A DNA stretch of 64,000 nucleotides from Tenuifilaceae bacterium CYCD. GTDB taxonomy: Bacteria > Bacteroidota > Bacteroidia > Bacteroidales > Tenuifilaceae. A program made the translations under genes and the position numbers. Of this stretch, positions 37,060-46,877 are shown piece by piece. The notes under the pieces are model-generated. The model was not told the DNA's origin. It worked only from the letters and a program-made list of their open reading frames with translations, and searched no databases. How positions within the stretch are numbered: position 1 is the stretch's first letter; each line of letters begins with the position of its first letter. The DNA lies in NCBI GenBank assembly GCA_036322835.1, contig AP027304.1, positions 372,001 to 436,000 on the forward strand, in the 5' to 3' direction.

Positions 37060-37130
37060 AGCATTTCCTTAATAAGTCAAATACTTTTAAATCAGCATTG
37101 TAATTAGTTGGACTTATTTATTTATTGATG

Positions 37131-37158
37131 CAAAATTAGGCATTTTTAAACATAGCAA
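37131..37158 (-). promoter_or_regulatory. Bacteroidota-type promoter for korAB
   Basis: On the minus strand TTG (37158-37156), 17 bp, then TAATTTTG (37138-37131), matching the TAnnTTTG -7 box. It predicts a leader of about 105 bases carrying the 37037-37059 hairpin. Confidence 0.6.
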
Positions 37159-37606
37159 TCGATTTAAAACATATTTTACGACATATTTCTATGTGTTTAT
37201 TCTACACATGAATTTTATTCTAATCCATTAATTAATCGTTTAATACTCAAGAACAGCAACCCTTCCCAATATATTTGCTTACAGCTTGAACATTGGAAGA
37301 ACGGCCTACTATATGGTTGAGTTTTAATTCGAATGTTACAATGTTCCCCTCAACTTCAATTAAAAATATCTAAACATGAGGTTCCCCAGCCAATTCAATT
37401 AAAACCTTTACCGTAGGAGTACCAAAATATACTTTTGAATAGTAGATATCTTTTATCGATTGAGATAAAATCACTCAAGAAGTAGAGCAAAACTAATAAA
37501 AATATGCAATTGATATAAAACAATCTACATATATTTTCCTTTAGATATAAAAACTATAAATTGCTTTTAAACGTTTTACAAAAGTTACTATTAAACTTTT
37601 AAGGGT
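37159..37606. other. Long intergenic region between korA and the thioredoxin gene
   Basis: About 450 bp, very AT-rich, between divergent transcription units. I see no ORF with coding character, no tRNA and no RNA family I recognise. A 7-bp inverted repeat (TTTTATC / GATAAAA, 37451-37470) is the only structured element noted. It must hold the promoter of the thioredoxin-DUF3570 operon, but no exact TAnnTTTG box was found close to the start. Confidence 0.4.
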
Positions 37607-38071
37607 ATGAAAAATTTATTAGTGCTAATTCAACTTTTAATTGCTGTCCCGCTTTTTTCGCAGAGTATATCGAAACTCGACAGTACTCTTTGGCATAATA
37701 ACTATAGTAAAGCGTTGGAAATTGCGAAAGTTGAAAATCATCCTATTCTAATTGTTTTTAGTGGATCAGATTGGTGCAAACCCTGTATAAAGTTAAGGGA
37801 GCAAATACTAGTGAAACCCGAATTCTCAAACTGGGCCAAGAATAATGTTGTATGCGTTACTGCTGATTTTCCAAAGCAAAAAAAAAATTTGTTAAGTCAA
37901 TCACAACAAAAACAGAATGATGCATTAGCTGAGAAATTTAACACTAAAGGAGTTTTCCCCTTGGTTGTTGTACTTAACGCCAACGAAAAGGTTCTTGGTT
38001 TTAAAACCTTTGAGGATGTAACACCTGAGCAATTTACGAAAGAACTAATGGAATTAATAAACAAAAAATAA
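37607..38071 (+). CDS. Exported thioredoxin-family protein
   Basis: A 154-residue periplasmic thioredoxin-like protein: signal peptide MKNLLVLIQLLIAVPLFSQ, then a thioredoxin fold with the redox motif WCKPC (about residues 57-61) in VFSGSDWCKPCIKLREQI, and the cis-Pro loop GVFPLVVVL. It most resembles the DUF255/thioredoxin_7 type (short, one domain). It is the first gene of a five-gene operon (2 bp from the DUF2271 gene) that includes ApbE, so it may deliver or take electrons, or keep cysteines reduced, in the same extracytoplasmic system. That role is inferred from context. Confidence 0.9.
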   Translation: MKNLLVLIQLLIAVPLFSQSISKLDSTLWHNNYSKALEIAKVENHPILIVFSGSDWCKPCIKLREQILVKPEFSNWAKNNVVCVTADFPKQKKNLLSQSQQKQNDALAEKFNTKGVFPLVVVLNANEKVLGFKTFEDVTPEQFTKELMELINKK

Positions 38072-38073
38072 TT

Positions 38074-38844
38074 ATGAAGAAGATTATTTTCTTACTTACA
38101 GTTATACTTATATCAGTAAGTGTAAGTTTTAGTCAAAACACCGATGGCTCCGTTACTTTTACAGTAACCACAGTTTCGGAAGGAGGCCAATATGCTCCTA
38201 AAAATATAGTTGCTATCTGGATTAAAAATTCATCTGGCACTTTTATCCGTTCAATGAAAGTTATGGCCGCCACAAGAATTCAGTACCTTTATCAATGGAA
38301 AGCATCTTCAAACCTTAATAAAACTGATGCAATAACAGGCGCAACCCTAACAAGTCACCAAACACATACCATTACATGGAACTGCAAGGATTTAAGTGGA
38401 AATATTGTTCCCGATGGTGATTATCAATTTTGGATTGAATATACCGATAAGGATGCCCAAGGGCCATATACAAACTATACTTTCGCGAAAGGCACCTCTC
38501 CGGTATCGACTAATTTTACAAACCAAACTTATTTTGTTAATGCATCTATAAACTACACTCCAAATACTACAGGTATTATAAGCCCAAAACAAATAAACGC
38601 CAATGTTTATAGAGAATCTAATACAAATACAAACACATACATATTCGAAATACCCACAGCAAAAGCGGAGAATGTTCTTTTCAGAATCTTCAATATATCA
38701 GGACAAGTTGTACACGAAACTCAGAAGTATTCGGATAATGGAGAAATTCGCAGATTAATATGGAATAAACCAAACTCCTTAAATGGTATTTATATTTATC
38801 AGATTGAAAGTGGTGATAAAATATTCAGCGGAAAATTTCATTAA
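38074..38844 (+). CDS. DUF2271 protein with flavinylation motif and T9SS-type C-terminal domain
   Basis: A 256-residue exported protein. Signal peptide about 1-20 (SVSVSFSQ). The DUF2271 domain spans about 25-165 and contains DAITGATLTSH at 85-95. D-x-x-(S/T)-G-A-T is the motif at which ApbE attaches FMN to the threonine of NqrC/RnfG-type proteins, so Thr91 is the predicted flavin site. The DGDYQFWIEYTDKD segment is typical of DUF2271. Residues about 190-256 (NTYIFEIPTAKAENVLFRIF ... NGIYIYQIESGDKIFSGKF) look like a T9SS type A sorting domain, implying surface delivery. The ApbE gene follows 12 bp downstream. It is probably a covalent flavoprotein of an extracellular electron-transfer path (inference). 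Confidence 0.87.
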   Translation: MKKIIFLLTVILISVSVSFSQNTDGSVTFTVTTVSEGGQYAPKNIVAIWIKNSSGTFIRSMKVMAATRIQYLYQWKASSNLNKTDAITGATLTSHQTHTITWNCKDLSGNIVPDGDYQFWIEYTDKDAQGPYTNYTFAKGTSPVSTNFTNQTYFVNASINYTPNTTGIISPKQINANVYRESNTNTNTYIFEIPTAKAENVLFRIFNISGQVVHETQKYSDNGEIRRLIWNKPNSLNGIYIYQIESGDKIFSGKFH

Positions 38845-38856
38845 CAATCTCTCGCT

Positions 38857-39897
38857 ATGAGATTTAGTTTGTTATTACTTCTTTTCATACCTCAATTAGT
38901 GTTTTCCCAGTTGAAACACCGAACTGAGATTATACTGCTAATGGGCTCTCGATTCGAAATCACACCATTTGCAACTACTAATATTTTAGTTGAAGCATCA
39001 ATAGACTCTGCTGTTGCCGAAATAAGGCGAATTGAAAGTGTAATTTCTGAATGGCAAACCAATAGCGAAATTAGCCTTGTTAATAAAAATGCAGGCATTA
39101 AACCCATAAAAGTTTCAAACGAACTATTTGGATTGGTAAAACGCAGTAAAAAGGTCTCCGACCTTACCAATGGGGCATTCGACATTAGCTGGGCTGCAGC
39201 CCGCAACCTTTGGAAGTTTGATGGATCTATGAAATCGCTTCCTGAAAAAGCTACGCTGGATTCACTCGCAAAACTTATAAACTATAACAATATCATTCTC
39301 AATGATTCAGCCCAAACCATTTTTCTAAAAAACAAAGGAATGGCGATAGGTACAGGAGCCATTGGGAAAGGATATGCCGCCAACCGGGCTAAAATCGTTA
39401 TGCAAAAGATGGGTGTTGCTAACGGAATTGTTATTGCTGGTGGCGATCTGATAACCTGGGGAAGTCCATCGGAAGGAAAGAGTTGGCCAATTGGCATTGC
39501 CGATCCTAAAGACCCCAACAAATCGGTTGCGTGGTTCGAAATTGGTGAAGCAGCGGTGGTTACATCGGGCGATTATGAGCACTTTGCTGTAATCGACGGA
39601 AAAAGATACGGACACATACTCGATCCTCGCACCTGTTTCCCTGTTGAAGGTTTGCACAGCGTAACAATTATTTGTCCTGATGCTGAGATTGCCGACGCTT
39701 TAGCCACCTCAGTTTTTGTTCTGGGCAAGGAGAAAGGCCTTTCGTTAGTAAATCAACTTAAAGGAGTTGAGTGCGTAATAATTGATTTGGATGGTAATTT
39801 TCACTCATCAAAAGGCATCAACTTGAATAAATATCAGGTTGGACAACCTCAGAATGAAAATGCTTTTACCATTGGAAATAATAGGCAGAAAAAGTAA
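38857..39897 (+). CDS. apbE: FAD:protein FMN transferase (ApbE)
   Basis: A 346-residue periplasmic flavin transferase, signal peptide about 1-18 (LFIPQLVFSQ). ApbE uses FAD to attach FMN to Ser/Thr of target proteins, with Mg2+. Family signatures are present: MGSRFEITPFA near the start, EIRRIESVISEWQTNSEISLVN, GAFDISWAAARNLWKFDG, GAIGKGYAANRAK (the KGYA motif), GIVIAGGDLITWG, and the metal/substrate motif IDGKRYGHILDPRT with DALATSVFVLG. Length is normal. The likely substrate is the DUF2271 protein encoded immediately upstream; the DUF4266 gene follows 20 bp downstream. Confidence 0.95.
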   Translation: MRFSLLLLLFIPQLVFSQLKHRTEIILLMGSRFEITPFATTNILVEASIDSAVAEIRRIESVISEWQTNSEISLVNKNAGIKPIKVSNELFGLVKRSKKVSDLTNGAFDISWAAARNLWKFDGSMKSLPEKATLDSLAKLINYNNIILNDSAQTIFLKNKGMAIGTGAIGKGYAANRAKIVMQKMGVANGIVIAGGDLITWGSPSEGKSWPIGIADPKDPNKSVAWFEIGEAAVVTSGDYEHFAVIDGKRYGHILDPRTCFPVEGLHSVTIICPDAEIADALATSVFVLGKEKGLSLVNQLKGVECVIIDLDGNFHSSKGINLNKYQVGQPQNENAFTIGNNRQKK

Positions 39898-39917
39898 TTG
39901 AACTAAAATATACTGGT

Positions 39918-40148
39918 ATGGTTATCAATCCTAGAATATTTAAAAAACTTCTGTTGATTCTGGCAGCGAGCTTACTATTTACATCGTGTGTCGCAGTTAA
40001 AGGATATCAAAAGGCCTACCTAAACGATGAAGATATGAAGTTAAGTTCACTTCGACTTGAGGCTTACGATAACTCCATTGAATCTTACCGCGAAGGGGCA
40101 AGCGGTGCTAACGGGGGAAAGACTGGTGGTGGATGCGGTTGCAATTAA
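39918..40148 (+). CDS. DUF4266 small lipoprotein
   Basis: A 76-residue lipoprotein: signal FKKLLLILAASLLFTSC with Cys at about residue 24, then VKGYQKAYLNDEDMKL, a short charged segment, and a glycine/cysteine tail GGKTGGGCGCN. The KGYQKAYLNDEDM segment and the GGGCGC end are typical of DUF4266, a family found next to DUF3570 and ApbE in many Gram-negative bacteria. It precedes the DUF3570 gene by 29 bp. The Cys-rich tail might bind a metal or form a disulfide; there is no direct evidence. Confidence 0.85.
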   Translation: MVINPRIFKKLLLILAASLLFTSCVAVKGYQKAYLNDEDMKLSSLRLEAYDNSIESYREGASGANGGKTGGGCGCN

Positions 40149-40177
40149 CGGGTTTGATTATTCTAATTTCTAAGTAT

Positions 40178-41455
40178 ATGAGGAAGTCTTTGATTCTACT
40201 GCTAACGCTAATGAGCAATATGGTTTTTGCTCAAACAACCTCATTTAAGGTATTAACAGAAAAAGAGGTTAACTTCCTGTTCGATTACTACGAGCAAAAT
40301 GGCGACCATAGCCCGGTTACAGGAGGCGTTGGAACTGAAAAGCTCAACTGTGCAGCACCATTAACCAACATAAATATTCCGTTCGATACAATTCACAACA
40401 TCTCAGTTAATGTTGGGGTTGACTACTACAGTTCAGCATCATCGAACAGAATCGACCGATTTGTCAGCAGCGCTAGCTCAAGGTTTCTTTCCTCGGCTTC
40501 AAGCAACGATTTAAGAACACATTTCGATATTTCTTACTCGCGCAATAATCCCCTTAAATTCTCAAGCAAAAGTTTTATGGTTGGGTTTAGCAACGAGTTC
40601 GATGTTAACTCGTACTCGACAGGCATACACTATACCAAGTCCGATGCAAATGAAAACAGACAGTTTGGAATTGGAGCAAATGTTTTCTACGATGTTTGGA
40701 AGTTGATTTATCCGGGCGAAATACGCGATGGAGCAACCTACCGATTTGGAAACGACGAGGAGGATTACGACACCGATCATCGGTTAACATCAACATTAAC
40801 GCTTTCATACGCTCAGGTTGTTACAAAAAAACTACAATGGTTTATTACCACCGATATTGTTTACCAAAAAGGGATACTGAACACCCCATTTCATCGGGTT
40901 TACTTTGACGATGGACTTACAGTTGCCAATCCTGGCACCAACGATTTGCTTATTACCAAAACAATGTTCGTGGAAAAACTGCCTAGATCTAGGTTTAAGT
41001 TACCCATCGGATTTAGGCTAAATTACTACCTCAACGATTACATTATTACCCGATTTTTCTACCGTTACTACTACGATGATTTCGGAGTAACTGCACACTC
41101 CCTCAGCGTTGAGTTGCCAATTAAGGTCACACCTTGGCTAATGGTTTACCCATTGTACAGGTACCACACTCAAACCGCGTCCAAGTATTTTGCTCCGTAC
41201 GGAGAGCATCCGTTAGATGCAGCGTACCAACCTACAGAAACATACTACACAAGCGACTACGACCTATCTGGCTTTAGCAACAATAAATTTGGAGGAGGTT
41301 TCCGAATTAGTCCTACGTATGGGTTAAAAAGATGGAATTTTGCACAGAAATTAAATCTCACCTTCAAAAGCATCGAAGGTAGATATGCTCACTACAAAAG
41401 AAGCGATGGGCTAACTGCTAATACCTTTAGCTTTGCGCTAAGTTTCGTATTTTAG
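40178..41455 (+). CDS. DUF3570 outer-membrane barrel protein
   Basis: About 425 residues from the ATG at 40178, which starts a signal peptide MRKSLILLLTLMSNMVFAQ; the upstream in-frame start (40133) overlaps DUF4266 and is not preferred. The mature protein is a beta-barrel ending in SFALSFVF. Repeated SSASSN motifs (three within VDYYSSASSNRIDRF ... FLSSASSNDLR) are the hallmark of DUF3570. Family members accompany DUF4266, DUF2271, ApbE and thioredoxin, as here. It probably forms the outer-membrane component of the system; whether it transports a substrate or anchors the flavoprotein is unknown. It ends 2 bp from the convergent uvrA gene. Confidence 0.9.
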   Translation: MRKSLILLLTLMSNMVFAQTTSFKVLTEKEVNFLFDYYEQNGDHSPVTGGVGTEKLNCAAPLTNINIPFDTIHNISVNVGVDYYSSASSNRIDRFVSSASSRFLSSASSNDLRTHFDISYSRNNPLKFSSKSFMVGFSNEFDVNSYSTGIHYTKSDANENRQFGIGANVFYDVWKLIYPGEIRDGATYRFGNDEEDYDTDHRLTSTLTLSYAQVVTKKLQWFITTDIVYQKGILNTPFHRVYFDDGLTVANPGTNDLLITKTMFVEKLPRSRFKLPIGFRLNYYLNDYIITRFFYRYYYDDFGVTAHSLSVELPIKVTPWLMVYPLYRYHTQTASKYFAPYGEHPLDAAYQPTETYYTSDYDLSGFSNNKFGGGFRISPTYGLKRWNFAQKLNLTFKSIEGRYAHYKRSDGLTANTFSFALSFVF

Positions 41456-41457
41456 CG

Positions 41458-44298
41458 CTATAGTTTCATATGTTTTCTGAGGTACTCTGAGGTAAAGCCA
41501 CAGTTCGATTTGATTATTTGCTCGGGAGTTCCAGTGCACACAATTGTTCCACCAGCACCGCCTCCTTCGGGGCCTAAGTCGATAATATAATCGGCAACCT
41601 TTATTACATCAAGATTGTGCTCGATTACAATAACGGTATTCCCTTTCTCGACTAGTTTGTTTAACACATCCAGCAGAACGCGAACATCCTCGAAATGGAG
41701 TCCTGTTGTAGGCTCATCCAGAATGTAAAGGGTTTTGCCTGTATCGCGCTTTGCAAGTTCTGTTGAAAGTTTCACACGCTGGGCTTCGCCACCCGATAAT
41801 GTTGTTGATGCCTGCCCCAGTGTAATATACCCCAAACCAACATCCTGCAATGTTTTTATTTTCTGGAAGATTTGAGGGATGCTCTCGAAGAACTCAACGG
41901 CCTGATTTATGGTCATATCGAGCACTTCGCTTATATTTTTACCTTTAAACTTAACCTCCAATGTTTCGCGGTTGTAACGGCGGCCATAGCAATCGGGACA
42001 CTTCACGTACACATCGGGAAGGAAATTCATTTCGATAGTTTGCAACCCTGCGCCCTTACAGGTTTCACATCGTCCTCCTTTAACATTGAAAGAGAATCGT
42101 CCAGCCTTATAACCACGAATCTTGGCATCGGGAGTTAACTCGAATAGTTTTCGAATATCGGTAAATACGCCAGTATAAGTTGCAGGATTGGAGCGTGGAG
42201 TGCGTCCAATGGGCGATTGGTCAACCTCAACAACCTTGTCGATATTTTCGATACCCTCAATTTTATCAAAATCGAGTGGTTGCTTATAGGAATTGTACAC
42301 ATAGCGGCTAAGCAAAGGCTGTAGCGTTTCGTTGATTAGTGTTGATTTTCCGCTACCCGATACTCCTGTAACGCAAATCATCATTCCCAATGGAAACTCA
42401 ACATCTACATTCTTAAGATTGTTGCCCTTTGCTCCTATTAATTTAAGAGACTTTCCGTTTCCTTTCCTTCTTTCCTTTGGCACCTCAATGGATAATGCTC
42501 CATTCAGATATTTGGCCGTTAAAGTATCGGTACCCATCAACTCGGCAGGAGTTCCTTTTGCAACAACTTTTCCGCCGTGTCTTCCAGCCTTTGGGCCAAT
42601 ATCAACAACATAATCGGCCGAAAGAATCATCTCCTCGTCGTGCTCCACCACAATTACTGAGTTTCCTGTATCGCGAAGTTTCTTTAGCGAATCAATAAGC
42701 TTGATATTATCGCGCTGATGCAACCCAATGCTAGGCTCATCGAGAATATATAAGACATTTACCAGTTTAGAGCCAATTTGCGTAGCAAGCCGAATACGCT
42801 GACTCTCCCCACCAGAAAGTGTTACAGAACCTCGGCTTAACGATAGATAACTTAATCCAACATCGAGCAAGAAGCGGACACGCTCACGAATCTCCTTTAA
42901 AATCTCGGTTGCAATGGCACGCTTACGCTTATCCATTCTATCCTCGAGCCCTTGCAGCCACTCCCAAAGATTCTCAATATCCATAGCAGATACATCGGCA
43001 ATACTCTTACCATCAATCCTGAACCAAAGCGATTCGTCCCTCAACCTCGAACCCTTACAATGTGGACAGGTAACCTGACGGATAAATTGGTTAGCCCACT
43101 TCTCCCCTTTTCCAGAGAGTTCTTCGTTGGTTTGGTGGTTCTGAATAAAACTAACCACACCCTCAAAACTCAAGAAGTAACTTGATGTTAATCCAAGGTT
43201 CGGATGTTTCAGTTTGAACTGTTCCTCGGAGCCATTCAGTATCACGTTCAACGCCTCCTCTGGAATCGATTCAATTGGGTCGTTTATGGAAAACTCGTAT
43301 TTCGATGCAATGGCCTCAATCTGCCAGAATATCAAGGAACTTTTATATGGTCCAAGCGGCTGAATTCCGCCTTTCTTAATGCTTAACTTAGGATCTGGAA
43401 TAATCTTCTCAATATCAACCTCGGTTACATAGCCCAAACCATTGCAATGGTTACAAGCACCCTTAGGGGAGTTGAACGAGAAAGTGTATGGCTCTGGTTC
43501 ATCGTACGAAATTCCAGTGGTTGGACACATAAGATTTCGGCTATAATAACGCGATTGGCCACTTTCCATATCGAGTACCATTATAATACCCTTTCCAATT
43601 GACATTGCGGTATTTACTGACTGTGAAACTCGTTTTCTATCGGACTCGTCAACCACAATTTTGTCCACAACCAACTCTATATGTTGAGTTTTGTAACGGT
43701 CGAGCTTCATTGCAGGGCGCATCTCGGTTATCTCGCCATTAATCCTAGCGTACAGATACCCCTTACGGCGCAGTTGCTCGAATAACTCCTTATAATGTCC
43801 CTTGCGCCCCCTTACAACAGGCGCAAGAATGCTTGTTTTCTTCCCTTTAAAATTCTCAATAATAATATTTACAATTTGGTCGTCGGTATAGCGAACCATC
43901 TCCTCGCCTGTATTGTAGGAGTACGCCGTTGATGCCCTTGCATAAAGCAACCGGAGAAAATCGTAAATCTCAGTTGTAGTACCGACTGTAGAACGAGGGT
44001 TATGGCTAGTGGTTTTCTGCTCAATGGAAATTACAGGGCTTAAGCCAGAAATCTTATCCACATCAGGACGCTCCAACGAACCTAGAAACTGACGGGCGTA
44101 GGCAGACATCGTTTCGATATATCTACGCTGACCCTCAGCGTAAATGGTATCGAATGCAAGCGATGATTTACCGCTTCCACTAAGACCGGTAATAACCGTA
44201 AGTTTATTCCGAGGAATTGTTATATCGAGGTTCTTAAGGTTGTGCACCCGTGCACCTTCCACCACAATTTCCTCGGCCTCGCCTTTTAGAATTTCCAT
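41458..44298 (-). CDS. uvrA: Excinuclease ABC subunit A
   Basis: A 946-residue DNA-damage recognition ATPase of nucleotide excision repair; works as a dimer with UvrB. Two ABC modules: first Walker [13 protein letters not shown] near residue 35 and [14 protein letters not shown] with [10 protein letters not shown]; second [12 protein letters not shown] near 640 and [15 protein letters not shown] with LDEPTTGLH. Zinc-binding cysteines are visible ([14 protein letters not shown], and CETCKGAG ... [10 protein letters not shown]). The length is typical. The 5' leader carries a short repeat (44307-44335) also found before rsmI. Confidence 0.97.
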   Translation of the reverse strand: MEILKGEAEEIVVEGARVHNLKNLDITIPRNKLTVITGLSGSGKSSLAFDTIYAEGQRRYIETMSAYARQFLGSLERPDVDKISGLSPVISIEQKTTSHNPRSTVGTTTEIYDFLRLLYARASTAYSYNTGEEMVRYTDDQIVNIIIENFKGKKTSILAPVVRGRKGHYKELFEQLRRKGYLYARINGEITEMRPAMKLDRYKTQHIELVVDKIVVDESDRKRVSQSVNTAMSIGKGIIMVLDMESGQSRYYSRNLMCPTTGISYDEPEPYTFSFNSPKGACNHCNGLGYVTEVDIEKIIPDPKLSIKKGGIQPLGPYKSSLIFWQIEAIASKYEFSINDPIESIPEEALNVILNGSEEQFKLKHPNLGLTSSYFLSFEGVVSFIQNHQTNEELSGKGEKWANQFIRQVTCPHCKGSRLRDESLWFRIDGKSIADVSAMDIENLWEWLQGLEDRMDKRKRAIATEILKEIRERVRFLLDVGLSYLSLSRGSVTLSGGESQRIRLATQIGSKLVNVLYILDEPSIGLHQRDNIKLIDSLKKLRDTGNSVIVVEHDEEMILSADYVVDIGPKAGRHGGKVVAKGTPAELMGTDTLTAKYLNGALSIEVPKERRKGNGKSLKLIGAKGNNLKNVDVEFPLGMMICVTGVSGSGKSTLINETLQPLLSRYVYNSYKQPLDFDKIEGIENIDKVVEVDQSPIGRTPRSNPATYTGVFTDIRKLFELTPDAKIRGYKAGRFSFNVKGGRCETCKGAGLQTIEMNFLPDVYVKCPDCYGRRYNRETLEVKFKGKNISEVLDMTINQAVEFFESIPQIFQKIKTLQDVGLGYITLGQASTTLSGGEAQRVKLSTELAKRDTGKTLYILDEPTTGLHFEDVRVLLDVLNKLVEKGNTVIVIEHNLDVIKVADYIIDLGPEGGGAGGTIVCTGTPEQIIKSNCGFTSEYLRKHMKL

Positions 44299-44306
44299 TA
44301 TAATTA

Positions 44307-44335
44307 GTTGATCGTTGTTCGTTGATAGTTGTTCG
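44307..44335 (-). repeat. Short repeat directly upstream of uvrA
   Basis: A 29-bp element built from GTTGAT(C/A)GTTGTTCG units, ending 9 bp before the uvrA ATG on the coding strand. It matches 27 of 29 bases of the element at 58516-58544, which is in the equivalent position before rsmI. Confidence 0.7.
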
Positions 44336-44373
44336 AAATAAGAATTAGTCCGGAAAACTTATCAAATCCTTAA

Positions 44374-45333
44374 TTAATAAGCATTTTCCCTGAAACTTTT
44401 CTCAGGAACCTTAATAGTGTAGGTTTTACGTGCTTTGTTTGAGAGATAATTCTCCCTTAGCCAAGGGTTCAGCATCTTGATAAGCTTATAGTTTGAATCG
44501 AACTGGCGGGCAAACTGAGCAATGCTAGTAATCGCAGTATCAACCTTGACCTCGGTAAACTTATATGGAGGATATAAATCCTTGTTGTCAAGGAAAAAAC
44601 CATACCGCTGAGGATTCTCAAATATCACCTTAATGGCCAAAATACGAAAAACATAACGACCCGTTTCCTCGCCTAAAACCATATCGTAGTATGAATCGTT
44701 CTCCTGTCTGTCCATTTGCTTACTAATGCCATTCGACCCAAAATTATAGGATGCTGCAGCCATTGTCCAGTTTCCATACTTATGGAAGCTCTTTATTAAA
44801 TACTTACAAGCCACCTCGGTAGATTTCTCGATATGGTAACGCTCATCAACCTCGCTGCTAACTTCTAGGCCGTAATCCTTTGCGGTTCCCTCAAGTATTT
44901 GCCAAAAGCCTACGGCTTTAGAGGGAGATACTGCCTGCGATAAGCCACTTTCCGCAACTGCCAAGTACTTAAAATCATCAGGAATACCATTTTTCTTGAG
45001 AATAGGCTCGATTACAGGGAAAAAACGATTGGCCTTCTTCAACAATATCACCGTTTGTGAATGCCAAAAAGTATTCACCTGTAGTTCACGATCCAAACTT
45101 TCGCGAACATCAAAATACTTTAAAGGTACATCCTCACCAGCAAAAGCCAAAGATTCAGGAATTGGAATCGGAATAATATAGGAACTCTGAAAAACTGTAT
45201 CGGGAATCTGAATCTGCCGTCGACACGAACCACCTTCACGATTCTTAAACGATGAAAATGCAAAAATGCTTATTACAAGCATCAACATGGCCGCAACCCC
45301 AACCACCAAACTAACTTTACCCTTAGCCGACAT
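44374..45333 (-). CDS. Membrane-anchored lytic transglycosylase (SLT domain)
   Basis: About 320 residues from the ATG at 45333. One N-terminal membrane segment (VSLVVGVAAMLMLVISIFAF), then a lytic transglycosylase domain (about 100-260) that cleaves peptidoglycan to 1,6-anhydro-muropeptides. The catalytic Glu lies in YLAVAESGLSQAVSPSKAVGFWQI, followed by the ASYNFG motif of family 1 SLT enzymes and the ETGRYVFRILAIKVI helix. The C-terminus (IAQFARQFDSNYKLIKMLNPWLR ... KTYTIKVPE) resembles a LysM-like motif. An ORF extends upstream to 45471, but a -7-like TAAATTTG (minus strand, 45393-45386) lies inside the extension, which favours 45333. Confidence 0.88.
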   Translation of the reverse strand: MSAKGKVSLVVGVAAMLMLVISIFAFSSFKNREGGSCRRQIQIPDTVFQSSYIIPIPIPESLAFAGEDVPLKYFDVRESLDRELQVNTFWHSQTVILLKKANRFFPVIEPILKKNGIPDDFKYLAVAESGLSQAVSPSKAVGFWQILEGTAKDYGLEVSSEVDERYHIEKSTEVACKYLIKSFHKYGNWTMAAASYNFGSNGISKQMDRQENDSYYDMVLGEETGRYVFRILAIKVIFENPQRYGFFLDNKDLYPPYKFTEVKVDTAITSIAQFARQFDSNYKLIKMLNPWLRENYLSNKARKTYTIKVPEKSFRENAY

Positions 45334-45385
45334 AGCTGATTTTTTTAAATAACAAATACTTTGACAGAAAAGTTTAAGAACCGAC

Positions 45386-45393
45386 AAATTTAC
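45386..45393 (-). promoter_or_regulatory. Possible -7 box for the lytic transglycosylase gene
   Basis: TAAATTTG on the minus strand, 53 bp upstream of the ATG at 45333, matches TAnnTTTG. No clear TTG at the -33 position was found. Confidence 0.35.
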
Positions 45394-45666
45394 TATATCC
45401 GTTTCATTTTGGTTAAGAGTTTTCGCTATTTTATTTTGGGTATGATTGCTCAACAAAAAACAATATAACAATTCATTCTTAAAAACCTATTAATTATCAC
45501 AACTTTACCCCAAATATCAATCTACAGAATAGATTTATCACCTATTTATGTTGATATTCACAGGAAATATCTACATGCATCAATCATATAAATCTGCTTT
45601 TTCTAATACTTAACAATTTCTTAACACTAAAATTCATTCCTTAACCTTCGTTTAACTTTAAAAAAA
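45394..45666. other. Divergent intergenic region with nested inverted repeat
   Basis: AT-rich region between the transglycosylase and the porin-like gene. AATATCAA (45512-45519) and TTGATATT (45550-45557) form an 8-bp inverted repeat that encloses a smaller one (ATCTA / TAGAT). It may be a regulator site; nothing else was recognised. Confidence 0.3.
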
Positions 45667-45674
45667 TAGTTTTG
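45667..45674 (+). promoter_or_regulatory. -7 promoter box for the porin-like gene
   Basis: TAGTTTTG, an exact TAnnTTTG, 34 bp upstream of the ATG at 45708. A TTG start for the same frame would fall inside this box, which argues for the ATG as the real start. Confidence 0.6.
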
Positions 45675-45707
45675 CAACGATTTTATAAACTCAACAACAT
45701 CAGAATA

Positions 45708-46823
45708 ATGAGAAAATATTTATCGTTGTCTATAATCATAGTAGTGCTAGGCTCATTAAATGTATTTAGTCAAACACTTGCCGATTCAATTTATCAACAA
45801 AACCAGAGAATTCTGAAAATACTTGAAAGCAGTTCGGTATCAACCCAAATTTTTCTAGGTTTCAGATACTACGAGGAGGAAAATAAAAACTATAATGAAT
45901 TCACAATAAAGCGTGGATACATTACTTTTCAGAAATCGTTGAACAATCACATTTCAGGTAGAATTACACCCGATTTGACTGTTGACCAGGAAGGCGATGG
46001 TATGGGCGACCTTGAAATGCGGCTAAAGTACTGCTACATGGAACTAAAGGATGATGAAGAATACGGGATATTCTCCAATCCCAAACTTTTGGTTGGTGAA
46101 GTTTTTACTCCATGGATTGAGTTTGAAGAAAAAATAAATGAGTACAGAGTTATAGGCAGCCATTTTATGGATAAAACAGCAATCTTAAGTTCTGCTGATT
46201 TCGGTATTGTTACAACGGCATTACTAGGAGGAAAAGTAAACGAATCGTATCAAAAACAAGTAAGCAAAGCCTACCCCGGAAAGTATGGATCAATTGCCTT
46301 GGGAATATTCAATGGTGGAGGATACCATGCATTAGAAAATAATAACAATAAAACCTTCCAATGGCGCTTATCCATCCGTCCATTACCAGAAATGATGACA
46401 GGACTTCAACTATCATACACGGGCGTAATTGGCAAAGGAAATACTAAATTATATCCCGACTGGAAATTACATGCAGGAATCGTTTCGTACGAAGACAACT
46501 TATGTACCCTTACAGGCCAATATTTTAAAGGAAAAGGAAATCATACTGGCGAATTTGCAGACTCAACCGGAAAGTCGTATAATGTTTATGGATATAGCAC
46601 TTTTGCTGAATTAAAGTTAATCCACAATAAGGTTAGTATTTTTGGCCGCTATGATTACATGAATACCGATGAATTAACCCAAAAAGTTGAATCAACCCAA
46701 GAAGTTATTGGAATTGCATATCATATTTACGGAAAGAATAAGATTGTGCTTGATTTCAACAGAAACAAAGTTGACGGAGAATCGAAGGGTGTTTTTGAAG
46801 TTATGGTAGAACTAGCTTTATAA
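45708..46823 (+). CDS. Porin-like outer-membrane protein
   Basis: About 371 residues from the ATG at 45708. Signal peptide MRKYLSLSIIIVVLGSLNVFSQ, a short helical segment (ADSIYQQNQRILKILESS), then alternating beta-strands ending in VFEVMVELAL. The segment EFTIKRGYITFQKSLNNHISGRITPDL resembles the RGY/I-F start of phosphate-selective (OprP/OprO-like) porins of Bacteroidota, and FGRYDYMNTD is typical of the later strands. The substrate is not readable. It is convergent with fhs; tandem palindromes between them probably end both transcripts. Confidence 0.75.
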   Translation: MRKYLSLSIIIVVLGSLNVFSQTLADSIYQQNQRILKILESSSVSTQIFLGFRYYEEENKNYNEFTIKRGYITFQKSLNNHISGRITPDLTVDQEGDGMGDLEMRLKYCYMELKDDEEYGIFSNPKLLVGEVFTPWIEFEEKINEYRVIGSHFMDKTAILSSADFGIVTTALLGGKVNESYQKQVSKAYPGKYGSIALGIFNGGGYHALENNNNKTFQWRLSIRPLPEMMTGLQLSYTGVIGKGNTKLYPDWKLHAGIVSYEDNLCTLTGQYFKGKGNHTGEFADSTGKSYNVYGYSTFAELKLIHNKVSIFGRYDYMNTDELTQKVESTQEVIGIAYHIYGKNKIVLDFNRNKVDGESKGVFEVMVELAL

Positions 46824-46830
46824 CAATAAA

Positions 46831-46864
46831 AAACCCTGTCAGGGTTTTAAACCCTGCCAGGGTT
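46831..46864. repeat. Tandem palindromes AAACCCTG(N)CAGGGTTT, likely bidirectional terminator
   Basis: Two palindromes in a row: AAACCCTG-T-CAGGGTTT (46831-46847) and AAACCCTG-C-CAGGGTT (46849-46864), between convergent genes. They may fold as two hairpins or one long one. The core CCTGTCAG recurs at 61203-61209, suggesting a dispersed repeat family. Confidence 0.7.
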
Positions 46865-46877
46865 GACTTCCTCTCCA

